NCBI GenBank assembly: GCA_023451825.1 | Contig: JAEXYA010000066.1 | Location: forward strand, 27,804-91,803 | Direction of reading: 5' to 3' | Source: Pseudomonadota bacterium | GTDB taxonomy: Bacteria; Pseudomonadota; Alphaproteobacteria; Rhizobiales; Xanthobacteraceae | DNA length: 64,000 bases | Shown here: piece after piece, positions 17,424 through 26,378 of the stretch | Numbering within the stretch: position 1 is the stretch's first letter | Layout: each line of letters starts with the position of its first letter | Program-made: the position numbers and the translations under genes | The notes under the pieces: generated by a model | Databases searched by the model: none | Told to the model about the DNA's origin: nothing | The model's input: the letters and a program-made list of their open reading frames with translations, nothing else

Positions 17424-18966
17424 TCACGCCGACAAGTCGCCGCTCAGCCTGCGATCCCGCAACTCGCGCTTCAGCACCTTGCCGATCGCGCTGCGCGGCA
17501 GCACATCGACCATCACGACATCATCGAGCCGCTGGAATTTGCCGAGCCGCTCATTGGCCCAGCTCTTGAGCTCTCCGGCGTCCGCCGCTCGACCGGGCCG
17601 CAGCACCACGAAGGCCGCGGGCGTCTCGCCCCATTCTTCCGACGGCATCGCCACGACAGCCGCTTCCAGCACGGCGTCATGCTGGACCAGCACCATCTCC
17701 AGATCGCTCGGATAGATGTTGAAGCCGCCGGAAATGACCATGTCCTTCTTGCGGTCCATCAGCTGCAGGAAGCCGTCCTCGTCGAAACGACCGACATCGC
17801 CGGTGCGAACATAGAGCTTGCCCGCTGCATCGCGCCAGAACGTCTCGGCGGTCTTGGCGGGCTGGTTGAGATAGCCCTTCATAATGGTCGGCGAATGCCC
17901 GACCACTTCGCCGATCTCGCCCTGGGCGACGAAATTGCCGTCTTCGTCGATGAGCCGGATATCGTGATCCGGCGCCGGCTGGCCGACCGTGTGTAGCTTG
18001 GTCGGATGTTCGTGGGCCAGCAGCACGCAGGTGCCGCCGCCTTCGGTCATGCCGTAATATTCGGTCAAACCTCCAGGCCAACGCTTCAAGACATCGGCCT
18101 TCAACGCCGCCGCAAACGGCGCCGAAGTCGAGAACTTCATGACGAAGGATTTGAGATCGAAGCTGTCGAAATTATCGACAGCCATGATGCGCCGATATTG
18201 CACCGGCACCAGCATCGCATGGGTCGCGCGGTGCTTGGCGCTGAGTTCGAGAAATCCGCGTGCGTCGAACTTCTTCATCAGCACCAGCGTGCCACCGCCC
18301 GCGAAAGTCGGATTGAAGCAGACCAACGTGGTGTTGGAATAGAGCGGCGTGGACAATACCGTGACCGCGTCTGGTCCGTAACCGAGCGGATCGAGCTGGC
18401 CATATTGCCGCCAGCGCATGTGATGCGTATGCACGATGCCCTTCGGCGTCCCCGTCGTGCCCGACGAATAGATGATATTGAACACCCATTCCGGATCGAT
18501 CGTCACGCACGGGCTCGGGCTTGCTGCCTTCCGGCGCCAGCCAATCCTTGAAAGCTTTCCCCGCCTTGCCGCCGTCGAGCGCCACGCGCTGGATCGCTGG
18601 GTCGATATCGGCCGAGGCAAAACTATCCGCGGTTGCGTTGTCCATGAACAGGATTTTCGCGGCGGCATCCTTCAGCATCGCGGCAAAGTCGGTTGGCGTG
18701 GAGGAAGGCGCCAGCGGCGCGACGGCAACTCCGGCGCGCAGCGCGCCCAGGAAGGTCGCCGCATATTCGATCGATGACAGCGCACAAATCGAAATCGTAT
18801 CCTGCGGCTTCAAACCGCTCGCCTGCAGTGACGCCGCAATACGGTCGATCAACGCATTGAAATCGGCATAGGTGATCGCGCGGTCGGGATCGATGACGGC
18901 GATCTTTTGCGGCAACCGCTCGGCGGTACCCCGGACCAACGCATCGAGCGCAACGAATTCGGGCAT
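17424..18966 (-). pseudogene. AMP-dependent acyl-CoA ligase, split by a frameshift
   Basis: The two halves of one class I adenylate-forming enzyme lie in different minus-strand frames. The N-terminal part starts at ATG 18966 (MPEFVALDALVRGTAERLPQ) and runs to about 18510 (DWLAPEGSKPEP). The C-terminal part is in the next frame from about 18508 (VTIDPEWVFNIIYSSGTTG) to the stop at 17424, with the P-loop YSSGTTGTPKG, the A5 motif EYYGMTEGG, the A7 motif YVRTGDVGRFDEDG and the A10 lysine in PRSAIGKVLKRE. Joined, they make about 513 residues, normal for a fatty- or aryl-acid CoA ligase. One extra base (or two missing) near 18501-18510 explains the break. Either a recent pseudogene or a sequencing error; both halves otherwise look unspoiled. 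Divergent from oligopeptidase B. Confidence 0.85.
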
Positions 18967-19093
18967 CTGTTTCCTCGTTTCTTGTTTTGTCTTGTCCTTC
19001 AAGAGAGATCCCAAAGGATGGCAAAGCGGGTGATCCCGCTTATATTCGTGGTGCAGGATCATAGCCGATCGGCCCCTCGCGAAAAGAGCCTTC

Positions 19094-21193
19094 ATGACAC
19101 AGCAGACCTCCAAGACGTCAGCGCCGGTTGCGCCCGTTCATCCGCATTCCTTCACCACCCACGGCATCACGGTCCGCGACGACTATGCCTGGCTGAAGGA
19201 TGCCAAATGGCAGGAGGTGCTCCGCGATCCTTCGGTGTTGGAGCCGGAGATCCGTACCTATCTCGAAGCCGAAAACGCCTATACCGAGAGCCTGCTCGGC
19301 GGCACGGCTGCATTGCAGAAGAAACTCGTTGCCGAGATGCGCGGGCGCATCAAGGAGGACGATTCGTCGGTCCCCTCGCCCGATGGCCCCTGGTCCTATC
19401 TGCGCAAATTCCGCGAGGGAGGACAACACGAACTGTTCGGCCGCACACCGCGCGACGGCGGTGAGGCGCAGATCATTCTCGATGGCGATGCGCTGGCCAA
19501 GGACCACGACTACTTCAAGTTCGGCGAGGCCCGGCATTCGCCCGACCACACGCTGGAAGCTTGGACCGCCGACATTAAGGGCTCCGAATATTTCACCATC
19601 CGCGTGCGCGACTGGGCCACGGACAAGGATCTCGACGATCACGTCGAGGAGACCGATGGCGGCGTCGTTTGGACGCTGGATTCGAAGGCGTTCTTCTATG
19701 TGAAGCTCGATGACAATCATCGCCCGATGCAGGTCTGGCTGCATCGCCTCGGCACCAAGCAGGCCGACGACAAGCTCGTCTTCGAGGAGCAGGACTCCGG
19801 CTGGTTCACCCATATCCATGAGAGCGCCAGCGGCCGCTTCTGCGTGATCGCCGGCGGCGATCATGAGACGTCCGAGCAGCAGCTCATCGATCTCACGACG
19901 CCCGACGCATCGCCGCGCCTTGTGGCGAAGCGCGAGGAAGGCGTGCAATATTCGCTGGCCGATCGCGGTGACCAGCTCTTCATCCTCACCAATGCCGACG
20001 AAGCAATCGACTTCAAGATCGTCACCGCACCGATCGACGCGCCGGAGCGTGCGAACTGGAAAGACCTGATCCCCTATCGCGAGGGCATCTATCTCATCGA
20101 CATCGAGCTTTATGCGCATCACCTGATCCGGCTGGAGCGCGCCAATGCGCTGCCATCGGTGGTGATCCGCGAGCTCGCGACAGGTAACGAACACGCCATC
20201 GCCTTCGACGAGGGTGCCTATTCGCTCGACACGCTCGGCGGCTACGAATTCGACACGACAAACCTGCGCTTCGCCTATTCATCGATGACGACACCGTCGG
20301 AAGTCTATGATTACGACATGGTGACCCGCGAGCGGACCTTGCGGAAGCGGCAGGAGATTCCGTCCGGCCATAACCCAGCCGACTATGTCACCACCCGCAT
20401 CATGGCGAAGGCTGAAGACGGCGCGGAAGTGCCGGTATCGATCCTGCATCGCAAGGATCTTGCGCAGGATGGCAAGGCACCGCTGCTGCTCTATGGCTAC
20501 GGCTCCTATGGCATGGCGATGCCGGCCTCGTTCTCGGCCAATCGGCTGTCGCTGGTCGATCGCGGCTTCGTTTATGCCATCGCCCATATCCGCGGCGGCG
20601 CCGACAAGGGATGGGGCTGGTATCTCGACGGCAAGCGCGACAAGAAGACGAACTCGTTCGACGACTTTGCAGCATCGGCGCGCGCGCTGATCGCGGCGAA
20701 GTATACATCGGAGAAGAACATCGTCGGCCATGGCGGCAGCGCAGGCGGCATGCTGATGGGTGCCGTCGCCAACCGATCCGGCGAATTGTTCTCGGGCCTC
20801 GTTGCCGAAGTACCGTTCGTCGACGTGCTCAACACCATGCTCGACGACACGCTGCCGCTGACGCCGCCGGAATGGCCGGAATGGGGCAATCCGATCGAGA
20901 GCGCCGAGGATTTTCAGGCGATCCTGTCCTATTCGCCGTATGACCAGGTGGCTGCAAAGGCCTATCCGAAGATCCTTGCCATGGGCGGTCTCACCGATCC
21001 TCGCGTCACCTATTGGGAGCCGGCGAAATGGATTGCGCGGCTGCGTGCCACGATGACAGGTGGCGGACCGGTGCTGTTGCGCACGAATATGGGCGCAGGA
21101 CACGGCGGCGCGTCCGGCCGCTTCAACCGACTGGATGAGATCGCGATCGTTTATGCGTTTGCGCTGTGGAGCGTGGGGATGGCGGAGGAGTAA
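19094..21193 (+). CDS. ptrB: oligopeptidase B (S9 prolyl oligopeptidase family)
   Basis: A 699-residue serine peptidase that cleaves short peptides after basic residues. Residues about 20-410 form the beta-propeller that gates access; the catalytic domain has YGYGSYG, IRGGADKGWGWYLDGK and the nucleophile Ser549 in GHGGSAGGMLMG. The Asp (GGLTDPRVTYWEPAKW) and His (GAGHGGASGR) complete the triad. The ATG at 19094 follows AGAGCC. It is divergent from the acyl-CoA ligase with 127 bp between and ends 9 bp before a family D repeat. Confidence 0.92.
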   Translation: MTQQTSKTSAPVAPVHPHSFTTHGITVRDDYAWLKDAKWQEVLRDPSVLEPEIRTYLEAENAYTESLLGGTAALQKKLVAEMRGRIKEDDSSVPSPDGPWSYLRKFREGGQHELFGRTPRDGGEAQIILDGDALAKDHDYFKFGEARHSPDHTLEAWTADIKGSEYFTIRVRDWATDKDLDDHVEETDGGVVWTLDSKAFFYVKLDDNHRPMQVWLHRLGTKQADDKLVFEEQDSGWFTHIHESASGRFCVIAGGDHETSEQQLIDLTTPDASPRLVAKREEGVQYSLADRGDQLFILTNADEAIDFKIVTAPIDAPERANWKDLIPYREGIYLIDIELYAHHLIRLERANALPSVVIRELATGNEHAIAFDEGAYSLDTLGGYEFDTTNLRFAYSSMTTPSEVYDYDMVTRERTLRKRQEIPSGHNPADYVTTRIMAKAEDGAEVPVSILHRKDLAQDGKAPLLLYGYGSYGMAMPASFSANRLSLVDRGFVYAIAHIRGGADKGWGWYLDGKRDKKTNSFDDFAASARALIAAKYTSEKNIVGHGGSAGGMLMGAVANRSGELFSGLVAEVPFVDVLNTMLDDTLPLTPPEWPEWGNPIESAEDFQAILSYSPYDQVAAKAYPKILAMGGLTDPRVTYWEPAKWIARLRATMTGGGPVLLRTNMGAGHGGASGRFNRLDEIAIVYAFALWSVGMAEE

Positions 21194-21202
21194 TTCTCCG
21201 TT

Positions 21203-21324
21203 GTCGTCCCGGCGAACGCCGGGACCCATACACGCCGACGCTTCGGTTGGATCACGGTCGTGGTGGCGATAACGTCTTTACTTCGACGGCGGAGGCTATG
21301 GATCCCGGCGTTCGCCGGGATGAC
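21203..21324. repeat. palindromic repeat, family D copy 1 (GTCGTCCCGGCGAACGCCGG)
   Basis: Left arm GTCGTCCCGGCGAACGCCGG and right arm CCGGCGTTCGCCGGGATGAC, each itself a hairpin, flank about 70 bp of unique sequence. A second copy is at 61209-61326. It lies between convergent ptrB and hemC and may terminate both. Confidence 0.85.
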
Positions 21325-21330
21325 AGGGGG

Positions 21331-22314
21331 TTAGTCGGCCGGCCGTGTCCGCTCGATCAACTCGGCGGCGCCCTTGTCGAGCAGCTCCAGGCCCACCGCG
21401 CGGCCAAGCTCCCGCGGCCGATCCGCCGGCCCCATGCGCGTCACTTCGATGAAGCGCTCTCCGGTTTCATCCAACACCGAGGCCGTCAGGCACATCTCGC
21501 CGCCATTGATCACCGCATAGGCTGCGATGGGCGAATTGCAGTGGCCGTTCAGCACCCACAGCACTTCACGCTCGGCATCGCAGGCGAGATGCGCGGCGGG
21601 ATCATCAATCAGCGACAGATAGCGTCGCGTCACCCAGTCATTCGCCGCGCATTCGACGGCGACGATGCCCTGTCCGGCCGCTGGCAGCATTTCCTGCGGC
21701 GAGAAATCGCGCACGATACGGTTCGCGAGCCCAACCCGCTCGAGGCCCGAACGCGCCATGATCAACGCATCGGCCGGACCGACCTCGCCGCCGCCCGGCA
21801 GGCGCTGCATTTCGCCATTGTCGAGCTTTCGCACGCGCGTATCGGCGGCGCCGCGGAAATGGATGACCTCGATCTCTGGGAACAGCCGGCGCAGATAGGC
21901 AGCGCGGCGCACGGCATTGGTGCCGATCTTGAATCCCTTGCCGCGCACACGCGTGAGCTCGTCGAGCGACAGACCCGGACGCAGCACCAACGAATCGGTC
22001 GGCGGATCGCGCACCAGCGTGGCGCCGATCACGAGGCCGGGCGTATCTTCATTGCCCGGCATGTCCTTCAGCGAATGCATTGCGGCGTGCAATTTTCCCG
22101 CGCGGACGGCATCACGGATTTCGCCGACAAAGGCGCCGCCCTTGCCGCCATGGCGGAGCAGATTGCTAGTCTGATCGCGGTCGCCGACCGGATCGAATTT
22201 GACGATCTCTACGGCAAGCTCGGGTGCTGCCACATGGAGGCGGCGCGCGATCTCTTCGGTCTGCGCCAGCGCCATCGTGCTCTTGCGGGTGCCGATGCGC
22301 ATCTGATCCGTCAC
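21331..22314 (-). CDS. hemC: hydroxymethylbilane synthase (porphobilinogen deaminase), divergent form
   Basis: A 327-residue porphobilinogen deaminase, which joins four porphobilinogens into hydroxymethylbilane for haem synthesis. Active-site positions known from E. coli are retained: Arg10 in IGTRKS, Asp84 in HSLKDMP, the Arg pair 136-137 in GTNAVRR, Arg154/Arg160 in FRGAADTR, and Cys259, the dipyrromethane anchor, in NGHCNSPIAAY. Several blocks differ from usual HemC (GGC is GHC; an insert RLPGGGEVGP at 171-180). The GTG start at 22314 has GGAG nine bases upstream; an ATG at 22302 is the alternative. It sits downstream of the symporter pair, behind three hairpins. Whether this is the only hemC copy in the genome cannot be told. 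Confidence 0.82.
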   Translation of the reverse strand: MTDQMRIGTRKSTMALAQTEEIARRLHVAAPELAVEIVKFDPVGDRDQTSNLLRHGGKGGAFVGEIRDAVRAGKLHAAMHSLKDMPGNEDTPGLVIGATLVRDPPTDSLVLRPGLSLDELTRVRGKGFKIGTNAVRRAAYLRRLFPEIEVIHFRGAADTRVRKLDNGEMQRLPGGGEVGPADALIMARSGLERVGLANRIVRDFSPQEMLPAAGQGIVAVECAANDWVTRRYLSLIDDPAAHLACDAEREVLWVLNGHCNSPIAAYAVINGGEMCLTASVLDETGERFIEVTRMGPADRPRELGRAVGLELLDKGAAELIERTRPAD

Positions 22315-22330
22315 GTGTCACGCTCCATTC

Positions 22331-22424
22331 GGCCGCCCGGTACGGGCGGCCCTGACCATTCGATACGAATGGTCGATGGCGCGGACAATAGAGCCAGCGC
22401 ATGCATGGAGCAATGCGCTGGCTC
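22331..22424. promoter_or_regulatory. three consecutive perfect hairpins in the symporter-hemC gap
   Basis: Within the 115-bp gap are three perfect stem-loops: GGCCGCCCG/CGGGCGGCC with a GTA loop (22331-22351), GACCATTCG/CGAATGGTC with an ATA loop (22354-22374), and a 12-bp stem GAGCCAGCGCAT/ATGCGCTGGCTC with a 10-nt loop (22391-22424). The last starts 6 bp after the symporter stop and may end that transcript; none has a T-tract. The other two would sit in the hemC leader. Confidence 0.6.
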
Positions 22425-22429
22425 AATGC

Positions 22430-23911
22430 TCAATTGGCAGCGGCCACCGCAGGACGCTTCGGCACCACCAGATTAACCAGCACCGCCACCGCGATATTGG
22501 CGATCAGTGCAATCAGGCCGACATAGACCGTGGCCTGAAAGCTGCCGAGCGACAGCAGATGCAGCGGCTTGAGGCCGTCCATCCAGGTGAGATAGGTGCC
22601 GCCGAACAGGCCGACGACCCAGCCGGCCAGCAACGCCGGCGCGGTGAACCAGCTGGTGAACAGGCCGAAGATCAGTGCCGGCAGCGTCTGCAGGATCCAC
22701 AGGCCGCCGAGCAACTGCAGGTCGAGCGCAAACTGCGTTGGCAGATAGATGATCACCAGCAATGCACCGACCTTCACCACCAGCGAGGCAAGCTTTGCCA
22801 CCGTTGCTTCGCCGGCCGTGTCGATCTGCGGATTGACATACGCCTTCCAGAAATTGCGCGTGAACAGGTTGGCCGCACCGATGCTCATGACGGCGGCGGG
22901 CACCAACGCGCCGATCGCGATCGCTGCGAAGGCGAAGCCGGCAAACCAGCTCGGGAACAGCGTCTGGAACAGCGCCGGCACCACGTCATTGTTGCTGCCG
23001 AGCTTGAGCTGCGCCGCATGGCCCATATAGCCGAGCAAAGCGAGCAGGCCGAGCATCAGCGTATAGGCCGGCAACAGCACGGCATTCTTGCGGATCGTGG
23101 TGGCGCTCTTGGAGGCGAAGATGCCGGTCAGTGTGTGCGGATACATGAAGGCCGCAAGCGCGGAGCCGAGTGCCAGCGTGGCATAGGCAAAGTACTGGCT
23201 GGGGCCGAGCAGGATGCTGCCGCTGCCCTTCGCCTTGAAGGCTGCATCCGCCATGTTGAACACATTGGCGTAACCGCCGAGCTTGCCTGGGATCACCGAG
23301 ATCGCGGCGATGACGGCGATATAGATCATGATGTCCTTGACGAAGGCGATCAGTGCCGGCGCCCGCAGGCCCGACGAATAAGTGTAGAGCGCGAGCACCA
23401 CGAAGGCTGCGATCAACGGCATCTCGCCCTCGAAGCCGAGCGCCTTCACGGCAGCGGCCATGCCGATCAGCTGCAGCGCGATGTAAGGCATCGTGGCGAC
23501 AACGCCGGTGATGGCGACGGCAGCTTCCAGCGTGCGCGAGGCGTAGCGGCCGTGCACGATGTCCGCCGCGGTAACATAGCCATTGTCCTTGGCGACCTGC
23601 CACAGCTTCGGCATCACCATGAAGACGAAGGGATAGACGAGGATCGTGTAGGGCAGCGCGAAGAAACCATAGGCGCCGACCGAATAGACGAGAGCCGGCA
23701 CGGCGATGACCGTATAGGCCGTATAGAAATCGCCACCGACCAGAAACCAGGTGATCCAGGTGCCGAACTGGCGGCCACCGAGCCCCCATTCGTCGATGCT
23801 GGCAAGGGTCTTCGGACGCTTCCATTTCGAGGCGACGAACCCCATCACCGTGACGAGAGCGAAGAAAAACAGGAAGACGGCCAGCGCCGGGACGTCGAGA
23901 TCAGTCTTCAT
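22430..23911 (-). CDS. sodium:solute symporter family permease (MctP-like)
   Basis: A 493-residue member of the SSS family with about 13 transmembrane helices. The segments KRPKTLASIDEWGLGGRQFG and WFLVGGDFYTAYTVIAVPAL are typical of the subgroup that contains rhizobial monocarboxylate permease MctP and other carboxylate carriers; the substrate here is not determined. It overlaps by 11 bp the small DUF3311 gene upstream, and the pair probably forms one transporter unit. It ends immediately before a hairpin that could terminate the transcript. Confidence 0.85.
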   Translation of the reverse strand: MKTDLDVPALAVFLFFFALVTVMGFVASKWKRPKTLASIDEWGLGGRQFGTWITWFLVGGDFYTAYTVIAVPALVYSVGAYGFFALPYTILVYPFVFMVMPKLWQVAKDNGYVTAADIVHGRYASRTLEAAVAITGVVATMPYIALQLIGMAAAVKALGFEGEMPLIAAFVVLALYTYSSGLRAPALIAFVKDIMIYIAVIAAISVIPGKLGGYANVFNMADAAFKAKGSGSILLGPSQYFAYATLALGSALAAFMYPHTLTGIFASKSATTIRKNAVLLPAYTLMLGLLALLGYMGHAAQLKLGSNNDVVPALFQTLFPSWFAGFAFAAIAIGALVPAAVMSIGAANLFTRNFWKAYVNPQIDTAGEATVAKLASLVVKVGALLVIIYLPTQFALDLQLLGGLWILQTLPALIFGLFTSWFTAPALLAGWVVGLFGGTYLTWMDGLKPLHLLSLGSFQATVYVGLIALIANIAVAVLVNLVVPKRPAVAAAN

Positions 23912-24086
23912 TGGGATAGGTCCGGTAAGCGAGCCATGTCAGGAAGGCAGTCACCGGCACCCAGGCGAGCTGATACCAGTAGAAGAAAGGGAAGCCGAAC
24001 AGCACCGGGTCGTGAAAATTGTAGAACGGGACCCAGAGCAGTCCGACAAAGGGGATCAGCAACAGCCACAAATAATGGCGGCCCAT
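23901..24086 (-). CDS. DUF3311 small membrane protein
   Basis: A 61-residue protein with two hydrophobic helices (LWLLLIPFVGLLWVPFY and YWYQLAWVPVTAFLTWLAY). DUF3311 proteins are regularly encoded directly upstream of SSS symporters and are thought to be accessory subunits. Here its stop overlaps the symporter start by 11 bp, supporting tight coupling. Confidence 0.85.
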   Translation of the reverse strand: MGRHYLWLLLIPFVGLLWVPFYNFHDPVLFGFPFFYWYQLAWVPVTAFLTWLAYRTYPNED

Positions 24087-24266
24087 GGCGGGGCTCCTCT
24101 CGAAAACGGGCAGCGCCGGATGCCACGATTATTTTACGGCGCAGAATTTTCGGGGGTGTAGGAGCACAGCCATGGCGTGTAAACACAACTTCGCCGCAGG
24201 GCTGCCATTCGCGTGACGGACGCGATGTGCGGGAACTTTTTTGTGATCGGGGAATAAGCTGGAGTT

Positions 24267-24348
24267 GTAGGGTGGGCAAAGCGCAGCGTGCCCACCATCA
24301 AGTGTTCGGCTGGTGAAGGTGGGCACACTAGCGCTTTGCCCACCCTAC
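24267..24348. repeat. palindromic repeat, family A copy 3
   Basis: Left arm GTAGGGTGGGCAAAGCGCAG; the right arm carries a one-base insertion (GGCACACTAGCGCTTTGCC). It ends 10 bp before the Old Yellow Enzyme stop. The stretch 24087-24266 upstream of the DUF3311 gene holds no gene and presumably its promoter. Confidence 0.9.
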
Positions 24349-24358
24349 GCGTCAGCGT

Positions 24359-25471
24359 CTAGCGCGCACCAAACGTAATGTCACCGAACAGCGCCTTCTG
24401 CGTCGAAGGCTGAGAACGCCAATATTGCGGCGGCGCTTGAACCTGACCACCGAGCTCAGCCGCGGCGTGCCACGGCCAGCGCGGATCGTAGAGAATGCCA
24501 CGCGCGATCGCGATGAAGTCGGCTTTGCCGGCTGCGAGAATATCCTCGGCCTGCTGCGTTTCGGTGATCAGTCCCACCGCCATGGTCGGCAGGCCTGTCG
24601 CCTGTTTCACCGCATCGGCGAATGGCACCTGATAGCCCGGCCCAAGCGTGATCTTCTGCTGTGGCGAGACACCGCCGGACGAGACATCCATCCAGTCCAC
24701 GCCACGCTTCTTCAGCTCCTGCGCAAACGCGATGGTCTGCTCGACGTCCCAACCGCCATCGACCCAATCTGACGCCGAGACACGTACGCCGACCGGCTTG
24801 TTGACCGGGAAGGCCGCTCGCACAGCGTCAAACACTTCGAGCGGGAAACGCATACGGTTTTCCAGCGAGCCGCCGTAGTTGTCGGTGCGCTGATTGGAGA
24901 TCGGAGAGAGGAATTCGTGCAGCAGATAGCCGTGCGCAGCATGCACTTCGATTGCATCGATGCCGAGGCGATCGGCGCGCTTGGCCGTGGCTGCGAAGGC
25001 ATCGCGGATGCGCACCAATCCGGCGACATCGATTTCCTTGGGCGGCAATTCACCCGCCCTGGTCGGGATCGCCGACGGCGCTTCGGCGATCCAGCCGCCG
25101 TTGTCGAGCGGCACCTGCTGTCCGCCGTCCCAAGGCGCGTTGCTCGATGCCTTGCGACCGGCATGGCCGAGTTGCATGGCAACGGCCATCTTCGAATGTT
25201 TGCGGATGGCCGCCATGACCGGCTTCAGCGCCGCTTCAGTCGCGTCGTCATAGAGGCCGAGATCGCCGGCCGTGATCCGGCCGATGGCCTCCACGGCGGT
25301 TGCCTCGATCACCAGCATGCCGGCGCCGGACAGCGCCAGGCTACCGAGATGGATCATATGCCACTCAGTAGCACAGCCCTCTTCCGCCGAATATTGGCAC
25401 ATGGGAGCGATGACGATGCGATTCGACAAAGCGAGGTCGCGCAGCTTGGCGGGAGAGAACAGTTTGCTCAT
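24359..25471 (-). CDS. NADH:flavin oxidoreductase / Old Yellow Enzyme (YqjM/NamA type)
   Basis: A 370-residue TIM-barrel FMN enzyme of the thermophilic-like OYE class, which reduces activated C=C bonds of enones using NAD(P)H. Readable sites include APMCQYSAEEGCATEWHMIHLG (with the redox-tuning Cys), QLGHAGRKAS, the substrate-binding His pair in EVHAAHGYLLHEFLSP and RTDNYGGSLENR. The ATG at 25471 (MSKLFSPAKLRDLAL) is preferred to an open extension to 25555, which adds 28 residues not seen in homologues. No neighbouring regulator is apparent. Confidence 0.9.
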   Translation of the reverse strand: MSKLFSPAKLRDLALSNRIVIAPMCQYSAEEGCATEWHMIHLGSLALSGAGMLVIEATAVEAIGRITAGDLGLYDDATEAALKPVMAAIRKHSKMAVAMQLGHAGRKASSNAPWDGGQQVPLDNGGWIAEAPSAIPTRAGELPPKEIDVAGLVRIRDAFAATAKRADRLGIDAIEVHAAHGYLLHEFLSPISNQRTDNYGGSLENRMRFPLEVFDAVRAAFPVNKPVGVRVSASDWVDGGWDVEQTIAFAQELKKRGVDWMDVSSGGVSPQQKITLGPGYQVPFADAVKQATGLPTMAVGLITETQQAEDILAAGKADFIAIARGILYDPRWPWHAAAELGGQVQAPPQYWRSQPSTQKALFGDITFGAR

Positions 25472-25641
25472 GGGATTTCCGAGGCAGGAGGGGCACGAAT
25501 GCCGACGCGGCGCCGGCTTGCCGGGCGAGATTGGTGCAGCCCACGAAAAACGCAAGACGGCATGGCGCCGCCAGCTGTGCCTTGCTCAAAATGCAGCGGA
25601 CCCATGCAAATGATCGAGGGCCGACAAATCCCGGGTCAAAG

Positions 25642-25672
25642 AAAAAGGCGCTCCGGTCTCCCGAAGCGCCTT
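25642..25672 (-). terminator. intrinsic terminator of the Gly/Arg-rich protein gene
   Basis: On the minus strand an 8-bp stem AAGGCGCT/AGCGCCTT with an inner CGG/CCG pairing is followed by TTTTTC. It lies 23 bp after the stop codon of the small gene at 25695. Confidence 0.8.
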
Positions 25673-25694
25673 CGATTGATGATGTGGCAGTCGA

Positions 25695-26015
25695 TCAATA
25701 CGGGCAAACCACCCGGCCCCAGCGACGGCTGAAATAGCAGCCGGGCGCGACGAAGCGGGGACCACCATAGAAGCCGTAGCCGCGACCATATCCACGACCG
25801 CCGCCACGATAGAAGCCGCCACCGCGGCCGCGGCCCCAGCCGCCACCACGACCACGGCCGCCGCCACGACCGCGCTGGGCCTGTGCAGCAGTGCTGCCAG
25901 CGGTCAGCATGACGGCGGACGCGCCGATCAGACCCACACAATAAACAGAGACAAGCGCCGCAGCTGCGAGGCAGCGGGTCAAGAGGTTACGGCGCTTCGA
26001 TGTCGTTTGAGCCAT
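25695..26015 (-). CDS. small secreted Gly/Arg-rich protein
   Basis: A 106-residue protein with a long signal sequence (hydrophobic AAAALVSVYCVGLIGASAVML, likely cleavage after AAQA near residue 46), then about 40 residues made almost wholly of Gly, Arg, Trp and Tyr in RGGG/GRGYG units, and a C-terminal block CYFSRRWGRVVCPY with two cysteines. No enzymatic motif. Such proteins are common in Bradyrhizobium relatives and are uncharacterised; cell-surface or nucleic-acid/polyanion binding is possible. It has its own terminator. It is divergent from the carbamoyltransferase gene; the 363-bp gap 26016-26378 shows no gene. Confidence 0.75.
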   Translation of the reverse strand: MAQTTSKRRNLLTRCLAAAALVSVYCVGLIGASAVMLTAGSTAAQAQRGRGGGRGRGGGWGRGRGGGFYRGGGRGYGRGYGFYGGPRFVAPGCYFSRRWGRVVCPY

Positions 26016-26378
26016 TCTTGGGATCTCCCATTCTGCAGAAGCACGGCTTTAGAATGCTTCCGATTTCGAATTGTTCAACCGAGTGACCCGGCGAGCAATT
26101 CCAGTTCACGCATGCTGATGTAGCAGACCGTCAAACCAGACCAGTAATATGGCCTCGGCATGGCGCACATGCAGGATTGCAACAAGATTAGGATCAAGCG
26201 TGAAGACCGGTCAAGATGACGGACACGCGGTGCCTGCGAACAAACACGCATGTCAGCGATTTGCCCTTGTCCGTGTTCATCTTCTCTTCATAGTACCACG
26301 CATTATCCTCGCCGGCTCGGCTCGCAGCTGCGAGATGATCCCACCCCGCCGATTTCCTGAACACCAGAAGTGAGCCGC

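Noticed and set aside
22376..24316. 646-codon + strand frame over the symporter
   Set aside because: Antisense shadow of the SSS symporter; Gln/Arg/His-rich nonsense.
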